A stretch of 64,000 nt of DNA from Chionis minor (taxonomy: Eukaryota; Chordata; Aves; Charadriiformes; Chionididae). Below, piece after piece: positions 1 to 12,500 of the stretch. The position numbers and the translations under genes are program-made. The notes beneath the pieces were generated by a model. The model searched no databases and was not told the DNA's origin. It saw nothing but the letters and a program-made list of their open reading frames with translations. Position 1 is the first letter of the stretch. The number at the start of each line of letters is the position of its first letter. The stretch spans positions 446,401-510,400 of the forward strand of contig VZSF01006852.1 in assembly GCA_013398295.1 (NCBI GenBank). Reading direction: 5' to 3'.

Positions 1-3000
1 GGGGGGAGGGGAGGGGTTGGAGGGTGTGTGTGGTTTCAGGCTTTCTCAGATCTCTGACTTAGACCACTGACTTTTTTTCCTCTTACTAACCCCCTCCCAG
101 GTCAGGATAAAGAATCCTTTAAAAAAACAAAAACAAAAAACCAAAACACAAATAAACAAAGCAAACCCCCAGACAAACTCATTTCCATAGCTGCAAGTGG
201 TTTCCACCCTTCAACTACCAAGGGAGGAAAGTGCACAAGCACCACAAGGGATTTCTAAGGTTGAGTACATGGTATCTTCCACTGCATCTCTGTCCTGTGG
301 GGGTGAGGAGGGAATTATAGGTTAGTGAGACATACTGCATGGCAGGGCACTCTGCTAATCTTGCTGAACTAATTACTATTGGATTTTACTTACTTTTTTT
401 CTTTTAAGAAGAACTGATAATAAAGCTGTACACTGGTATGTCAGCAGCAAGAAATTCAGTATTTCATTAAATGTGTTCTGAAACCTGCTTACCATCCAGT
501 CACATCCACCATGATGGACCTTTGTGAACTGTTTTTAGATGTTACAGTTAGCCTGAAATTCAAGCTGTCAAAAAAAAAAAAAGTCATACCAAAGTACATA
601 CGCTTTTGTGCTTTGAAACCTTTTTATTAAGGGGTACTGAGCAGTAAGCTCTGAGACAATGGCTTTATTTTCCTTTTCACCTTTCCCCCCCCAGTATACT
701 TTTCTTTAAACTTAATTTTGGTGGCTTTTGCTGGTTTGCTTTTTGGAGCTCTTCCAAAATGCACTTTTTCTTTAAGCATGAAGGTTGCAGTGCCAAGATA
801 CCTCTGGCTTTCTGCTCTGTAGCAAATGTTATTTGCTGCAGCACCGCTCTGAGAGGCAGCCATTATTCACTTGCTGTCTGAAATATGCTGAGCCAGCAGG
901 ACAGGAACGGCAAGGCTGTTTACCTGGAAGCCGAGCAGCTCCAGTACGAGGCTGGAGAAGCGGCTGGAGGTGTCTGTAGGTGCTTCCACACTTCATTGTA
1001 CCAACTTTCAAAATCCTAAGACTTGTCACTTACAAGTAGGATATAGAATATTATAAATGTCTAGAAGGTTCTAATTGCCAATTCTTAAAGTGTTCCAGGA
1101 TTGTGGAAAGCTGTAAGGCTGTGGTGCGTGTCTCTTCACTTCCAAGTACCCTTCAAAATACCATTTACCTTTCCTTAGTACAGCTGCCCAGTCCCCAGCT
1201 GACAGGGTTGAGAAGTCGCACTTGAAACGGGGAGGAGAAAGCCAAGAAGTTCTGTAACATGGCTGTTGCTTTTCAGAAAAGCAACCACAACGCTGGGATT
1301 GAACTGTAGGGCTGCCTTAACAGAGAATTTGGTTTTTGGTCTGCTGGACATGCCTTTTGTTTTATGGCTAGCTATTCTCCTAGCCAGAAAGCACATCAGC
1401 TGCTCGCCGCAGGAGTGGTTCGGCAGCCTGCTTTGGCCAAACCCCCCTGCAGCAGCCTCGACTTTGCCACTCGCAGTTAAGACACTGCTATTCCCATCAT
1501 CCACATCTCAGACCTGGTTTCTGCAGTGATCTGGTTGGCTTGAGATTGTTCCCAGTTGCCAAAGTGGAGGTTTGGGGTTTTGTCTTGAGTGTGTTTGTTT
1601 TGTTTGGTGGTACCTTGTAGTATCTTCTCTTGCACGTGGCAGTCTTGTACTGAAAATAGGGTATCATGGTACTGCAGAATATTATTTTGCTTAAAAATTT
1701 TTGACTGGATGCTGTATTTTCTCAGAATGTAATCACTCAGAAACAGAAAAAATCAGATCAACGTTCTAAGTTACTGGATATTTCTTAAGAATATTGGTTT
1801 CTGCAACCGGTGTATCAAAGCTGAAGGGGTGAAGTTCACTTGCTGAAGTAACAGAGCATCAGTTTGTGTGAGGATTTCAGAATTGCATTGCTGCATACAA
1901 GTTAATTTTGTTTCTCATCTGAAATAATGCAAGTATGTTAGATGCGATTCTGAGACCCTCAAGGTGTCCACCTTCCTTGCGCTGCCTCTGCGAGTTAGAA
2001 TCAAGTGCGGGTCCAGATCGTTTTTAGGCCAACTAGCAAAGAGGGAGAGAGAGAGCACTGAACAGCAATGCTGCTTCAAAGGTTCGTGATGATTTTTGGA
2101 TCTGAAGGGCAGGCAAGGTTTTTTATATCCCTCCAGCTTATGACATTCGCTTTAAAACAGAGTGAAGGAGTGATGAGTGCTTTCTTACAGGCTTAAATTT
2201 AATACTTGGGCTTGTCAGCTTCGATAGCAGCCCGTGATGTCCCTCACCACCACTCCAGCAGATACTGCTCTGCTCAGTGCTCTGTGTAAGCTGAAAGTAG
2301 GTTGATGCCTCATTGCTTCCATGAAGACTTTGTTGGCTGCTTGGATGTAGTCACAAAATCTTTTATTGAAGGCCAAGGCTAATCAACTCAAATCATTAGT
2401 GTAAAAAAAAGTTAACTATGAACTACTAAACATGCCCATTCCTTGTTTGCTTACCTGAAGAGCCCTGAACTTCTTGATGAAAGAAAAGCCAGTGCTACTA
2501 CGTGCCAAATAATTGTGGTAATAATAAGCTCATGAGAGGTTGCTGTGTTGAATTGTTTTCATTCCATGGATTCTTAAACTGAGAAGGATCTTGAGCGTTT
2601 CCTCCTTTTGCCTTGGGCTCAGGACTGGCAAAGCTGGAATCTGCTCTTCCACGGGGGCCCCAGTGGGCATCAAAAATATTTGGAACCCTTACAAGCAGAA
2701 CCTCTGATGCTTCAGTTCCTCTTTTTTTCTTCAAGATAGCATAAGTTTGCTGGTGTTGCACTGAAAAAGGAAGCAGTTCGTGCTACTTGCCATCCAAGAC
2801 CTGTTTCCTTAACAGGACTTTTCTGTATTTTTACCTGTAGTATTTGGTACTATATGGTAAATAGTTGACTATGTTTCAGTCTGTCCAGATGTTTGTAAAT
2901 GCTGGTTATGGCTCTTCTGCCTACCTGTGTCTTGTTTTATCTTCTGTGGTTTTGGGGTTTTTGGGGGGGGGGGGAGTTTTTTGTTGGTTTTTTTTTTTTT

Positions 3001-3382
3001 CTTTGGAAGACAGTCTCTGGTTGCTACTAATCTGTGATGGGTTTGGGTGTTTTCTTCTCCATTTTCTAAAGTCTGTGAAAAGTTGTTTTGAAAATAAAGT
3101 TGCATGGATGAGCCTTTTGTTTGCTTCCCTTTTCTGGGGTGACTTACAGTGTGTTTGTGTTGCTGGTATGCTTTATGTACAACTGCGGTTGCTGTTCGGG
3201 TGCACAGAAGTTGTGGGGAAGGGGAAAGCAAACCTAGGTTTATCCTATGTTTAAACTAATTATTAAATTCAGTTTTTTAAAAAATATTTTTTCATTTTTG
3301 AGCCTGTGACTCTTAGATTTGCTGATGGTGTTTTAGGATGCCCTGCTTGTTTTTTTAACTGAGATTTCCTGATCTCTTGCAG
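1..3382 (+). other. PIP4P2: PIP4P2 intron 1 (3' part)
   Basis: This is non-coding sequence upstream of the first PIP4P2 exon seen here. The first exon, which should encode about 35 acidic and proline-rich residues, was not found and must lie upstream of the window. The stretch opens with a G-rich tract (1-33) and has a 12-base G run at 2963-2974 followed by a long T-rich tract. I saw no repeat family member and no convincing exon; the short open frames are chance ones over low-complexity sequence. It ends in the acceptor used at 3383. Confidence 0.7.
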
Positions 3383-3531
3383 CAGAGCTTCCTCCTCCGT
3401 ACACTGCCATTGCAAGTCCAGATGCCAGCGGTGTTCCTGTAATAAACTGCCGCGTGTGCCAGTCGCTAATCAATTTGGATGGCAAGCTACACCAACATGT
3501 TGTTAAATGCACCGTTTGCAATGAAGCTACG
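3383..3531 (+). CDS. PIP4P2: PIP4P2 coding exon 2
   Basis: The acceptor is ctcttgcag and the donor is gtaaaa. The exon starts with two bases of a split Ala codon, so exon 1 must end in G. It encodes the [17 protein letters not shown] stretch, then [14 protein letters not shown] and CTVCNEAT. It ends in phase 0. Confidence 0.95.
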
Positions 3532-6500
3532 GTAAAATGGATTTTTAGCTTTTTCTTTTTGTGGGGGGATGAGGGGGAATGTTGAAGCATATCCTGAGTA
3601 CAATTCATGTTGTTGCCTACAAAGAGTAAGTCGCTTTCTGCCATCCTGCGTATACTCCTCTGTAAAGAAGGGTGAAACTGGTTTTAGTGAGATGAAGAGA
3701 AATGAAGAATTCAGTTGTTTTAAGAATGGAAGAAGCAAGCTAACTAACCCACACGTCTCCTTGGATGCGTGCTTTCCTCCTGCAATACTATTCAGTCAAA
3801 TTGTTAGCTTGCTAATAATCCACAACACAACAATTTTGAAATGTGGAAATTGTAGGTTTTGTTCAGTCATCACAGATGTTTTTACTCCTCCTCCCCTTTT
3901 CTTAATTAAGTCTTCAGCTTTTGGCCTCCTGTTTTTATTTTTTTCCTTCCTGCCAGTTTTAGTTTTGGGATTTGATACTGTAGCACTCCACAGCAACTGG
4001 AGGCATTTCTATGAAAAAGGCTGGATTTGATTTATTTTATGAAAAGAATTTTCACTTATGTCCAGAAAACATGAAGCCTTAAATCTGTAGGAAAACATCC
4101 CTTTTTTTCACTGAAAAGAGAGAGTAGAGAACCAACCGTTAATACTTACTTTCTGTGCCAATATCTAATGTTTCAGGCCAAACAAAGTATCTTGCAGCTT
4201 TTGAGGCTTGTGACTTGTTGTATGAAAGGGAGCCAGAAATTTGACTCCCAGGGTGGAGAAAGATAATTTCAGTACAGTTTAAAATAAGATTACAGTTCAG
4301 TAATGTCTACATATTCTCTTAGTGACTGAGAACCAGACTGTGATCCTTTCACTGTTGAATAAAGCCATTGTACCAGGCAAGGAGGCTTTCTTGCTGTTTT
4401 GACTGTGTTTTAAAAAATATACTGCTACTTAAGATCACATTTCAAAAAATAACTAAAGTGAAGTCTTGAATTCTTCATTGCTTAACTGTGAGTGGGTTTT
4501 CCATTAGCTGGCAGAATTTCTTTGTGTCCTAGTGAGGAAGTTTGCACTTCTTTCTCTGAGCACAGTGAGAAACTTGCAATTTTGTCTTGATGCTCAAGTT
4601 TCCTCTGTAAGAGGAACTGTATTTCGCTGTTAGCAAGAACTTGCTACTGATGTTGTTCTGCTTTGTCATACTGTTACGAGGAAAAAAGTGAATTAGTATG
4701 GCTTCTGATGTGTGTTCTCTTGTGGTTTTTTTTTTGTGTTGTTGTTTAGCCAATCAAAAACCCTCCTTCAGGGAAGAAGTACGTTAGATGTCAATGTAAT
4801 TGTCTCCTTATCTGTAAGGATACATCTCGGAAAATAGGCTGTCCAAGACCAAACTGGTAAGAAGAAAAAACTGTAAGTGCCTTGAGATAGTTGTCTTTAA
4901 AGCAACAGCGCTCTTTGTGTTGAGTATTTAAAATTAAGAGAGGTTCAAGCCTGGGTCTCTGTTCATGGACACTTAGAGAGCATTACTGAATTACTGCAGA
5001 GATACGTTGTGGTAGTGTCAATTTTGATTTTTTTTTTTAAGATTAAAGAGGAAAAAATTTCTTTTTTGTGTGTTTAGTGGTAGTCTCAAATGTATGTTTT
5101 CCATTTTTGCTACTTCGTAAGGAACAAATGGTACAAAGAAAGAGAAGAAAATCACTTCTTGTTTCTGGGACTTAACATTCATGATTTCTTGCAAACTTAA
5201 TTATTGTAAACACACAGGTTGCTCACTTTGCCTGGTTTTGAGTGGGGACTTTGGAATGAAACAGGAGCGGGAGCAGTAGGTTGGCTTCTGCCCTGTCCTC
5301 TCTTCTTTGGTACACTGAGTTTTCAGTCTCCTCTCAGCTCTCAACTTTCAATTTCCAGGTTTGTTACAACAGAAATAAGCACGATTGCCACAGGGAGCGT
5401 TCTTACTGTTGGGCTTAGGGTGTTAAAGATCCCACTGAGGTAGGAGTAATTTGATCATAAGTGGTGCAGCTCTAATGGGAGAAACTGAGATGAAGACTGA
5501 ATCTGCAGCTCCTTGAATGAAAACCTTGCCACACCAAGTGCCTTAATAACCAGTCTGTTGGCTACTCTGATTTTGAAACATAGTTTGAGACTTGAGGCGG
5601 NGGGAAAACTTCAAAACATTCCAAATATTTTCTCAGAGTGCCAAAATACTTCAGTTGTAATAGATCACATAGTAGGGTAACCAAGCTGCATCAGAAACTC
5701 CTTAATTTTATTAAAATAATGTCAAAAGCTTATATCTCAGTAGTTTCCCTAAGATAGCCTATGTATTTGTGTTACCAGAAGAAAAACAAAATTGGGGGAC
5801 CTTGAAGGAGAGAGTTGTCAGTATGCCCTAAATAGAAGGCTCCAGGTTGAAGGGAAGCCATCCAGAATACAGTTTTAGTTTTATATGGGGAGAGATGCAG
5901 TGCAATTTAAATAATACTTCATTTTTTCCTTTCACTTTTTTTCACGCTAGGAAGTCCGATCCTCATTCTGCTTTAAGTTGGTTAATTTGGGTACTGTCAT
6001 TTTGGACAGATGAATTGTATAATTAAACTGGAAACACACTGAACGTAAAAGCAAATACTTACAAACTGAGTTTTTTTTAAAGTAAATTGGTTGCATTTAA
6101 TCAGCCTGGGGTGGTTTTCTTCTTTAATTCACTTCATTTGAATGGAATTTTTACTGTACAAATGCAGATATGCTGGTTATATTGACATGGTTGTCAGTAG
6201 TGTGGGAAGGAGTATCTGACTTGGGAAGGAGGACTAGGTTATGGAAGAGTCCTTACTCTTTCTATGTGTTTCACATGGGTATGTGCATTCCAATTCATGG
6301 GCTTGTTCAGCCTGGATATTAAGATTTCATTTTCCTGAGGAGTGTTTCTGCCATACGATGGCAAGTCTTTGATCTCTACAGGGTTCTGGCTTGCATGGCT
6401 GATCTTATAGTGAGAGAATGTTTTCAAAACTGAAAAGGAAAACACTTTGGAGAGAGACCAAAACTGGGTGCATCATCTGTTTAAAAAGCAGATTATAGTT

Positions 6501-9500
6501 TAAAAGTGTAAATATTTGGTAGTAACTGAGCTAATTGCTTAAACACTTCTCTCTTGCTAGCTTAATTACGTGTACATCTAATGTTCTTAACACAGTAGAC
6601 GCATCATTACTCTCGGTCCGGTAATGCTGATCCCAGAAGAGCAGCCAGCTCAGCCTGCCTTGCCAGTTCAACCAGACGGAACTAGAGTGGTATGTGGGCA
6701 CTGTGGAAATACCTTCCTTGTAAGTAAAGCACCAGATTCTCCTTCTCACCTCACCGTGCTATCCCTCAAGCTATTTGTTATAAGCACTTTTAGGAGCATA
6801 TTGCCTCATCTATGGCATCATTGAGGAGCTAAAGCTGCTTCTGTGCTTGTATTGCTATGAATGCGTGGTCTGTATTTGGTTATCTTTACGTGCATTTCAA
6901 GAAAACTTTTAACAGTCTTTCTGTGTGTGCATGGATAAAGCCCAAAGTAAATCTTACTGCTTAGCAGTGTGAGAGTGGACGGTTCTGGAAAAGGAATTTA
7001 TGCTTCCAGGTTCTGTTCAGGCTTGCAACGATGGTTATATTCTGCAGTGACTAAGACAGCATTCCATCATTGCTGTGTGGATCCCTGAAAGCTGCTCTTT
7101 ATAGCACTTTCCATTTGCATGTATGTCACTTGTTACAGAACTGGAGATTTGGGATTAGATGCGAGGCTGACAGTTGATCTTGGTTCTGAATTGGAAGGAT
7201 GCAAGAATACTCTTTCACTGTTGAACTATTTGCAGCCTCTTACATGGATAAAGGCCTGGCATACTTGAATTGTGATTTAGGAAGAGTCTCTGCAATACAG
7301 AGCTTTAGCTTCATCATCTGTCAGTGCTTGAATGTTTGTCAGGTTTGTGAGTTATGGGAAATAGTGAAGATAAGTGGTACAGCTGAAGGATCTGCCCGCA
7401 TAGTAACCAGAGTGATGTTATGGTCCTGGAACAAAGGATCATAAGATACATAAAGGCCAGAGAATAATAAAGTGCATTTTGTGAAAAGGAAGCCTAGGGG
7501 ACGGCACTCCATCTTGGCTTGTATCAGCAGTGAGAGAAGAGTTCATAGTGATAGGCTCTGTAATGGAATAGACTTGTGCCTTCAAATCTTTACTTCAGGT
7601 TTATGGATCAGTGAGGTGTGCTACAATGGCTGAACTGCTCTAGTAGATGATGAATGCAGGGAGCAGGAGGTAGCTTGTACACTTTTCAGTGGGTTTTTTT
7701 TCCCTAAAGGGAAACCAGGGATTTGATTATGAATTTACAAGTAATGTATTATCTGAGAAACCATTAGAGAGATGCTTGAGAAATATTCTATCTGCCAATT
7801 CTGCCTATATATTAAAAAATATGTACTTCTATTCTAACCCTTGCTGAAGAACAGTAGTCTGTAACTGGAGGTAGCTGGAGTTGGTTTTCCGTTTGCTTTT
7901 ATTTATAATGCAAGTCTGTGCATGACTTAAACTAGTAAGAACATTGTATGCAATATAGAATAATGTTACTAACAGAAAACTACTGGATCTACGGAGGAAA
8001 AAGGCCATCTCAAGTACATATTCTAAACCAGGAATCTTTTATTAAAGGTTGCCTTTTCTTTTAGCTTTAAAAAAAAAAAGAAAGTAGCATTTTACAAACA
8101 GTTAACTACCTGCATGAACACTGTAGTTTGATATAGTCATAATTTAATTTTGTAACGCAATTATGGTTTTTAGCACAGTTTTAAAACTGCACAGGCAAAA
8201 GCAGTGCTGTAGAACAGTTACAGTATTAAGTTTTAATGCGGTTCCTTAACATAAAAGACCATCTCCTATGTGATCTTTTTTTTTATTTTATTTTTTTTAT
8301 TAGGGACAGTCAGTGTTATGAAGTAAAATTCTAATTGCTAAAACTACTGGCCTATCTTTGGGGGCTTTCATAAGCATGGGGGGTTTATTTGTCTTCATTC
8401 CGTTTGGTTTCTGTAAGTGCAGCCCAAATTAATTCTGTTTCTTTAGGTGAACATAATGGAGGGGGGGGAACCCCAAACTCATAAAGGCTGGTTTTGCCCA
8501 TAACTACTAGATTATGCCTTAAAAGGCTAAGTTTTCTTATTTGGAATTTGTGTGTGTGACTTCAGATCTGATGGTTGGTTTAGGGAACTGCAGCATTTTG
8601 ACATTCATAGTCCTATCTGCCAGACAAATTTACCACTTCATGGTATATTGAAAGGAAACCCCCAAAATCATTAGAAATTTGAATCTTGTATTCTTTTCTG
8701 CTGAGTTATCAAGAAGCAAACCCTATTTTCTCACTTTACGCAGCTTTTACACCATTGTTTTGCATCTACCATTTTCTGTTACTAAGCTTGAGAGTCTGCA
8801 AATAAAATTTTTAATTAAGATAAATGAGGAAACTGTGCCTGGGTTTGAGAGTCAGTGGAAAAGCAAAAAAACAGAAGTGCTCTAGCTAGCCTGGAAAGTC
8901 AGCTTCTGTGAGAGTATTTCTGCCCTTTGATATCTCCCTGTTGTAAAGCAAATATGTAATTCTACATACATGTCAGCAACTCAGTAAAGTATCTTACTGA
9001 GCAAGATACCATATCTGAGATGTAGATTAGATATTATTAATAAATTCATTACTGTCAGGGTGGTAAGACACTGGCACAGGTTGCCCAGGGAAGCTGTGGA
9101 TGCCCCATCCCTGGCAGTGTTCAAGGCCAGGCTGGATGGGGCTTTGAGCAACCTGGTCTAGTGGGAGGTGTCCCTGCCCATGGCAGGGGGTTGGAACTAG
9201 ATGATCTTTAAGGTCCCTTTCAAGCCCAACCATTCTATGATTTTATCTCTTTTACTTTACTTGGCAGTTAAAAAATAAATAAAATGGACAAGCAAAGCTA
9301 GAATCCCTAGGCTGAAAAAGTCAGATTGCCAGTTGCTTGTTCTGTGTTCTTTTAAGAGTATCAACTTGTTCACCACCTTTCTAAGGATTTTTTTTTTTCT
9401 TCTTTCCCCCCCTCCATATGAAAGCACAAGTATGGGCTGTGCTTCCCTGCCTCTACACATGGGTGTTGTTTCTCACAAATTATTAAAAGTGTGCTCCATG

Positions 9501-12500
9501 CTATGGAGTGGTTAAAGTTTCTCTGTCTCAGCTGGCAGAATGACTTAGTGCTAAAGTGATACCGATGCTGAACCATGGCTAGTTATTCACAGTTTGTTCA
9601 TCAGATAATTTTTTTCCTCGGTAACCTGATAGGAGTCTTTTCTGTATTAAGGTTTCCACTGTTTGTAGCAGATTTGGAGTTCAGACAAGTGGAAAAAGTA
9701 GTAGAATAGAAGAGGAGGGCAGGATGAGAGTTTAACTGTCCTGCTGAATTGCAATCTGACCTGGTTTGGGCTTTTTTGAGAGCTGCTGGACTTGGGCTGT
9801 GGCTGAAAGGCTGTTTCTGCCAGCAGGAAGTCATTCCCCACATCCCCTCTCCCAGGGCCCTTTACCTGTATGGTTTGTGGGTGTCGAGGCTTTGGAAATG
9901 GTGGCAGGCAAGGGAGGGGTGTCCCTGTCCCCCTCTGCCATCCCCTGCTACCATCCTGCTGTTAGACCCTCAAGGACAAGAAGCCAGGAACAAGCCAGGC
10001 CAGCCGCAGGCTGTGAGCACTGTGCTTTGTCAGTTATGCTCTGTCAATTTTATTTTTTTTTAAACTAATCAAATATGAAAAATATTTCTTCTAAAATAAT
10101 TGACTAGAAAACCCTTTAAATTCTGTAGAAGACTAAGAAATGTTTTAATCTGCAGAAGTATTTTGCTTTCCCAAAGGACTTGAGGGGGAGCAGAGGGGAA
10201 GCTTTTTTTGGTAAAAGCGGCTGTATGTAGGGGGGGTGTGTGTGTGTACATGTGTGTCTTTTTTTTCTTCTCTGTCTTTTTGTTGAATTTGTTGAGGACT
10301 ATTTGAGGCTCAGAAGGACAAAAGTTTGACATATTCTTCTAGTAAATTCCTTGATGGATGTCTCTCTTTGTCCACAGTTGAAACATTTAAGAGCTCTGAA
10401 ATTCTCATCTGCGTTTGGGCACATCTAACCAGGGATTTAGGCTATTCTTTATTGTTTCAATGGAAAAAATATAGTTTTTATTCTCAGCAGGGAGCTAAAT
10501 TTCATGTAACTGTGAAGTATTTTCTTAATAACATGAAACAAGGTTAGGTACTTTCAAGCACTCTGGAGTCTGAGTGAAAATACCAGTTTTAAGCACGTCT
10601 TAAACTACTTTTTAAACCCACCAAAACCCAAGAATTAGAATGTGCATGAAAATAACCTTTGCTTACAGTGCTAATGTGATCTGAATTCTTGCAGTTTGAA
10701 TGTCTTGTCACATTTTTTGCTTTTTTTCTGCAATTATTTCTGATGTGTGCAGAGGGCATCATAACAGGTAGTATTTCTGTTACTTCCAGGTAACTCTCAA
10801 TGAAAACAGATTTTCAGTGTTTTTTCCATCAATATTTGGAGCCCAAGTGCATTTGAGTTTGTATCCATTCATAATTATGGCCAATACTTAAAAATCTTAA
10901 AATAAATAAAACCCTAGAAAGATCATTAATGAGTAACTTTGGAAATGGAGTTGCCTACCTTGGAATAAAACTATCCTACAGAAGTGAAGTTGCATTACAA
11001 ATACATAAAATGCAAGTCCTGGGTTTAGACTTGCTTCTGTCTCTGGAATTGCAGTTTAAAAAGCTGAAAGAACAGCTCTGAAGAGGCCTGTCTCCATCCC
11101 AGGTAGTGACAGCCGCACCTTATCCCCCTTTGCTGTGTAGAATTAAGCCAAGCAGTAGTTTTTGACAGGGATGCAGGCAAATAGCTAACTCTGGCAGGAA
11201 TGTAGAAGTATTATTAATGCTCGTAAAACATGTTGCTCAGGTGGGGAGTATTACAGCAGATTTCATTTTATTAAGGGACAAAATACAACTATGCTAAATC
11301 AGTTTGGCCAAGTCTTTGTAAACACATTTTAAAGAACAACTCTGTAACTGGTACTGTAATTGGATACTCCAGAACCAAGAAAAAAATGATGGATTTCTTC
11401 TTGGTGGAGAATTAGCCGCATTAGTAAGTAAATAAAACTGAGGGAGACCTTCAAGAGGCAGGAAAATGTACTCTAAATACTACGGATCAGAATCTTGCTC
11501 ACAGCAAAACCTGCTTGTAGTGGCAAGGCATTACAAGCCACGTCCTCTTTGTTTGCACATAAAATGATAATTTTCTTTGCAGTGGTCAAATGGTGCTGTG
11601 CTGTAGGTACGTCCTGTTTTCCATACAAGGGCGGGCTCTGATTTCGCTTGGTGTTTGTAGCAGTTAAAACAAGACGATTCACTACAGTAGCCTGAGTTCT
11701 GATTTCTCACAGAGATAAGGAGGATCAGAATGGAGGCACTGGTGGTCCGTGCTTGTGGCTTCTTCCCCTGCTAGTAACTTGCAGTGTGACTCTCTCGTAA
11801 ATTAAGAGGGGAGGGGAGAGGAGAATTAACATTTCACCAAGAAACTGTGCTGACTACCTCCAGTTGAGAAAGGCAGCAGGAGAGAACTGCAATTACAATA
11901 TAACTGCTTACTGAGCGAAGAATCTTATCACCTTGTTCAAGGCAAACAAATTTTAAATGCTTGTTTAATACTTCTACTATCCCAGAATGAAATTTAACAA
12001 AAAATGCTGGTTTTAAATGAATATATGACTGTATCCTCTGGCTGAGGTAGTTCTAGGCATTACTTTCACTAAGGCTTTTTACCAGATAGGTTTTAGTCTG
12101 CATGGGAGGTTCTGACCGTACCATGTCCGGTTTTACATACCAGCTTTTTAAAATGTCATGTAAGTAGCCAAGTATTCTCTATTTTATTGATGTAAAACTT
12201 AGACATCTATTTTCTAAAATATTCTTCAGCTAATCTTTCTGTGCACACTTAACTTAGTTTTCACAAATGATGCAAGAGTTGGGGAAAGATGGGAAAATGC
12301 ATCTATCTGTAATTGTGCCAAAGAAAACACATTTATTTTGATTCAGGGTATATTCATAGTTGTGCAAGTAAGAGGAAAAAACGTATTAATATTATCATGT
12401 TGCCAGTACTGCGCTTGTGGATGAAACCGCATTACGTCAAGTGAATCCTGTAATACTAAGGCAAGTCATGGGAAATGTTCACATGGAAATCCCAATCCCA

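Noticed and set aside
2865..3254. 129-codon + strand frame and its minus-strand counterpart
   Set aside because: Both run through a G12/T-rich low-complexity tract in PIP4P2 intron 1 and end before the true exon. No protein character.
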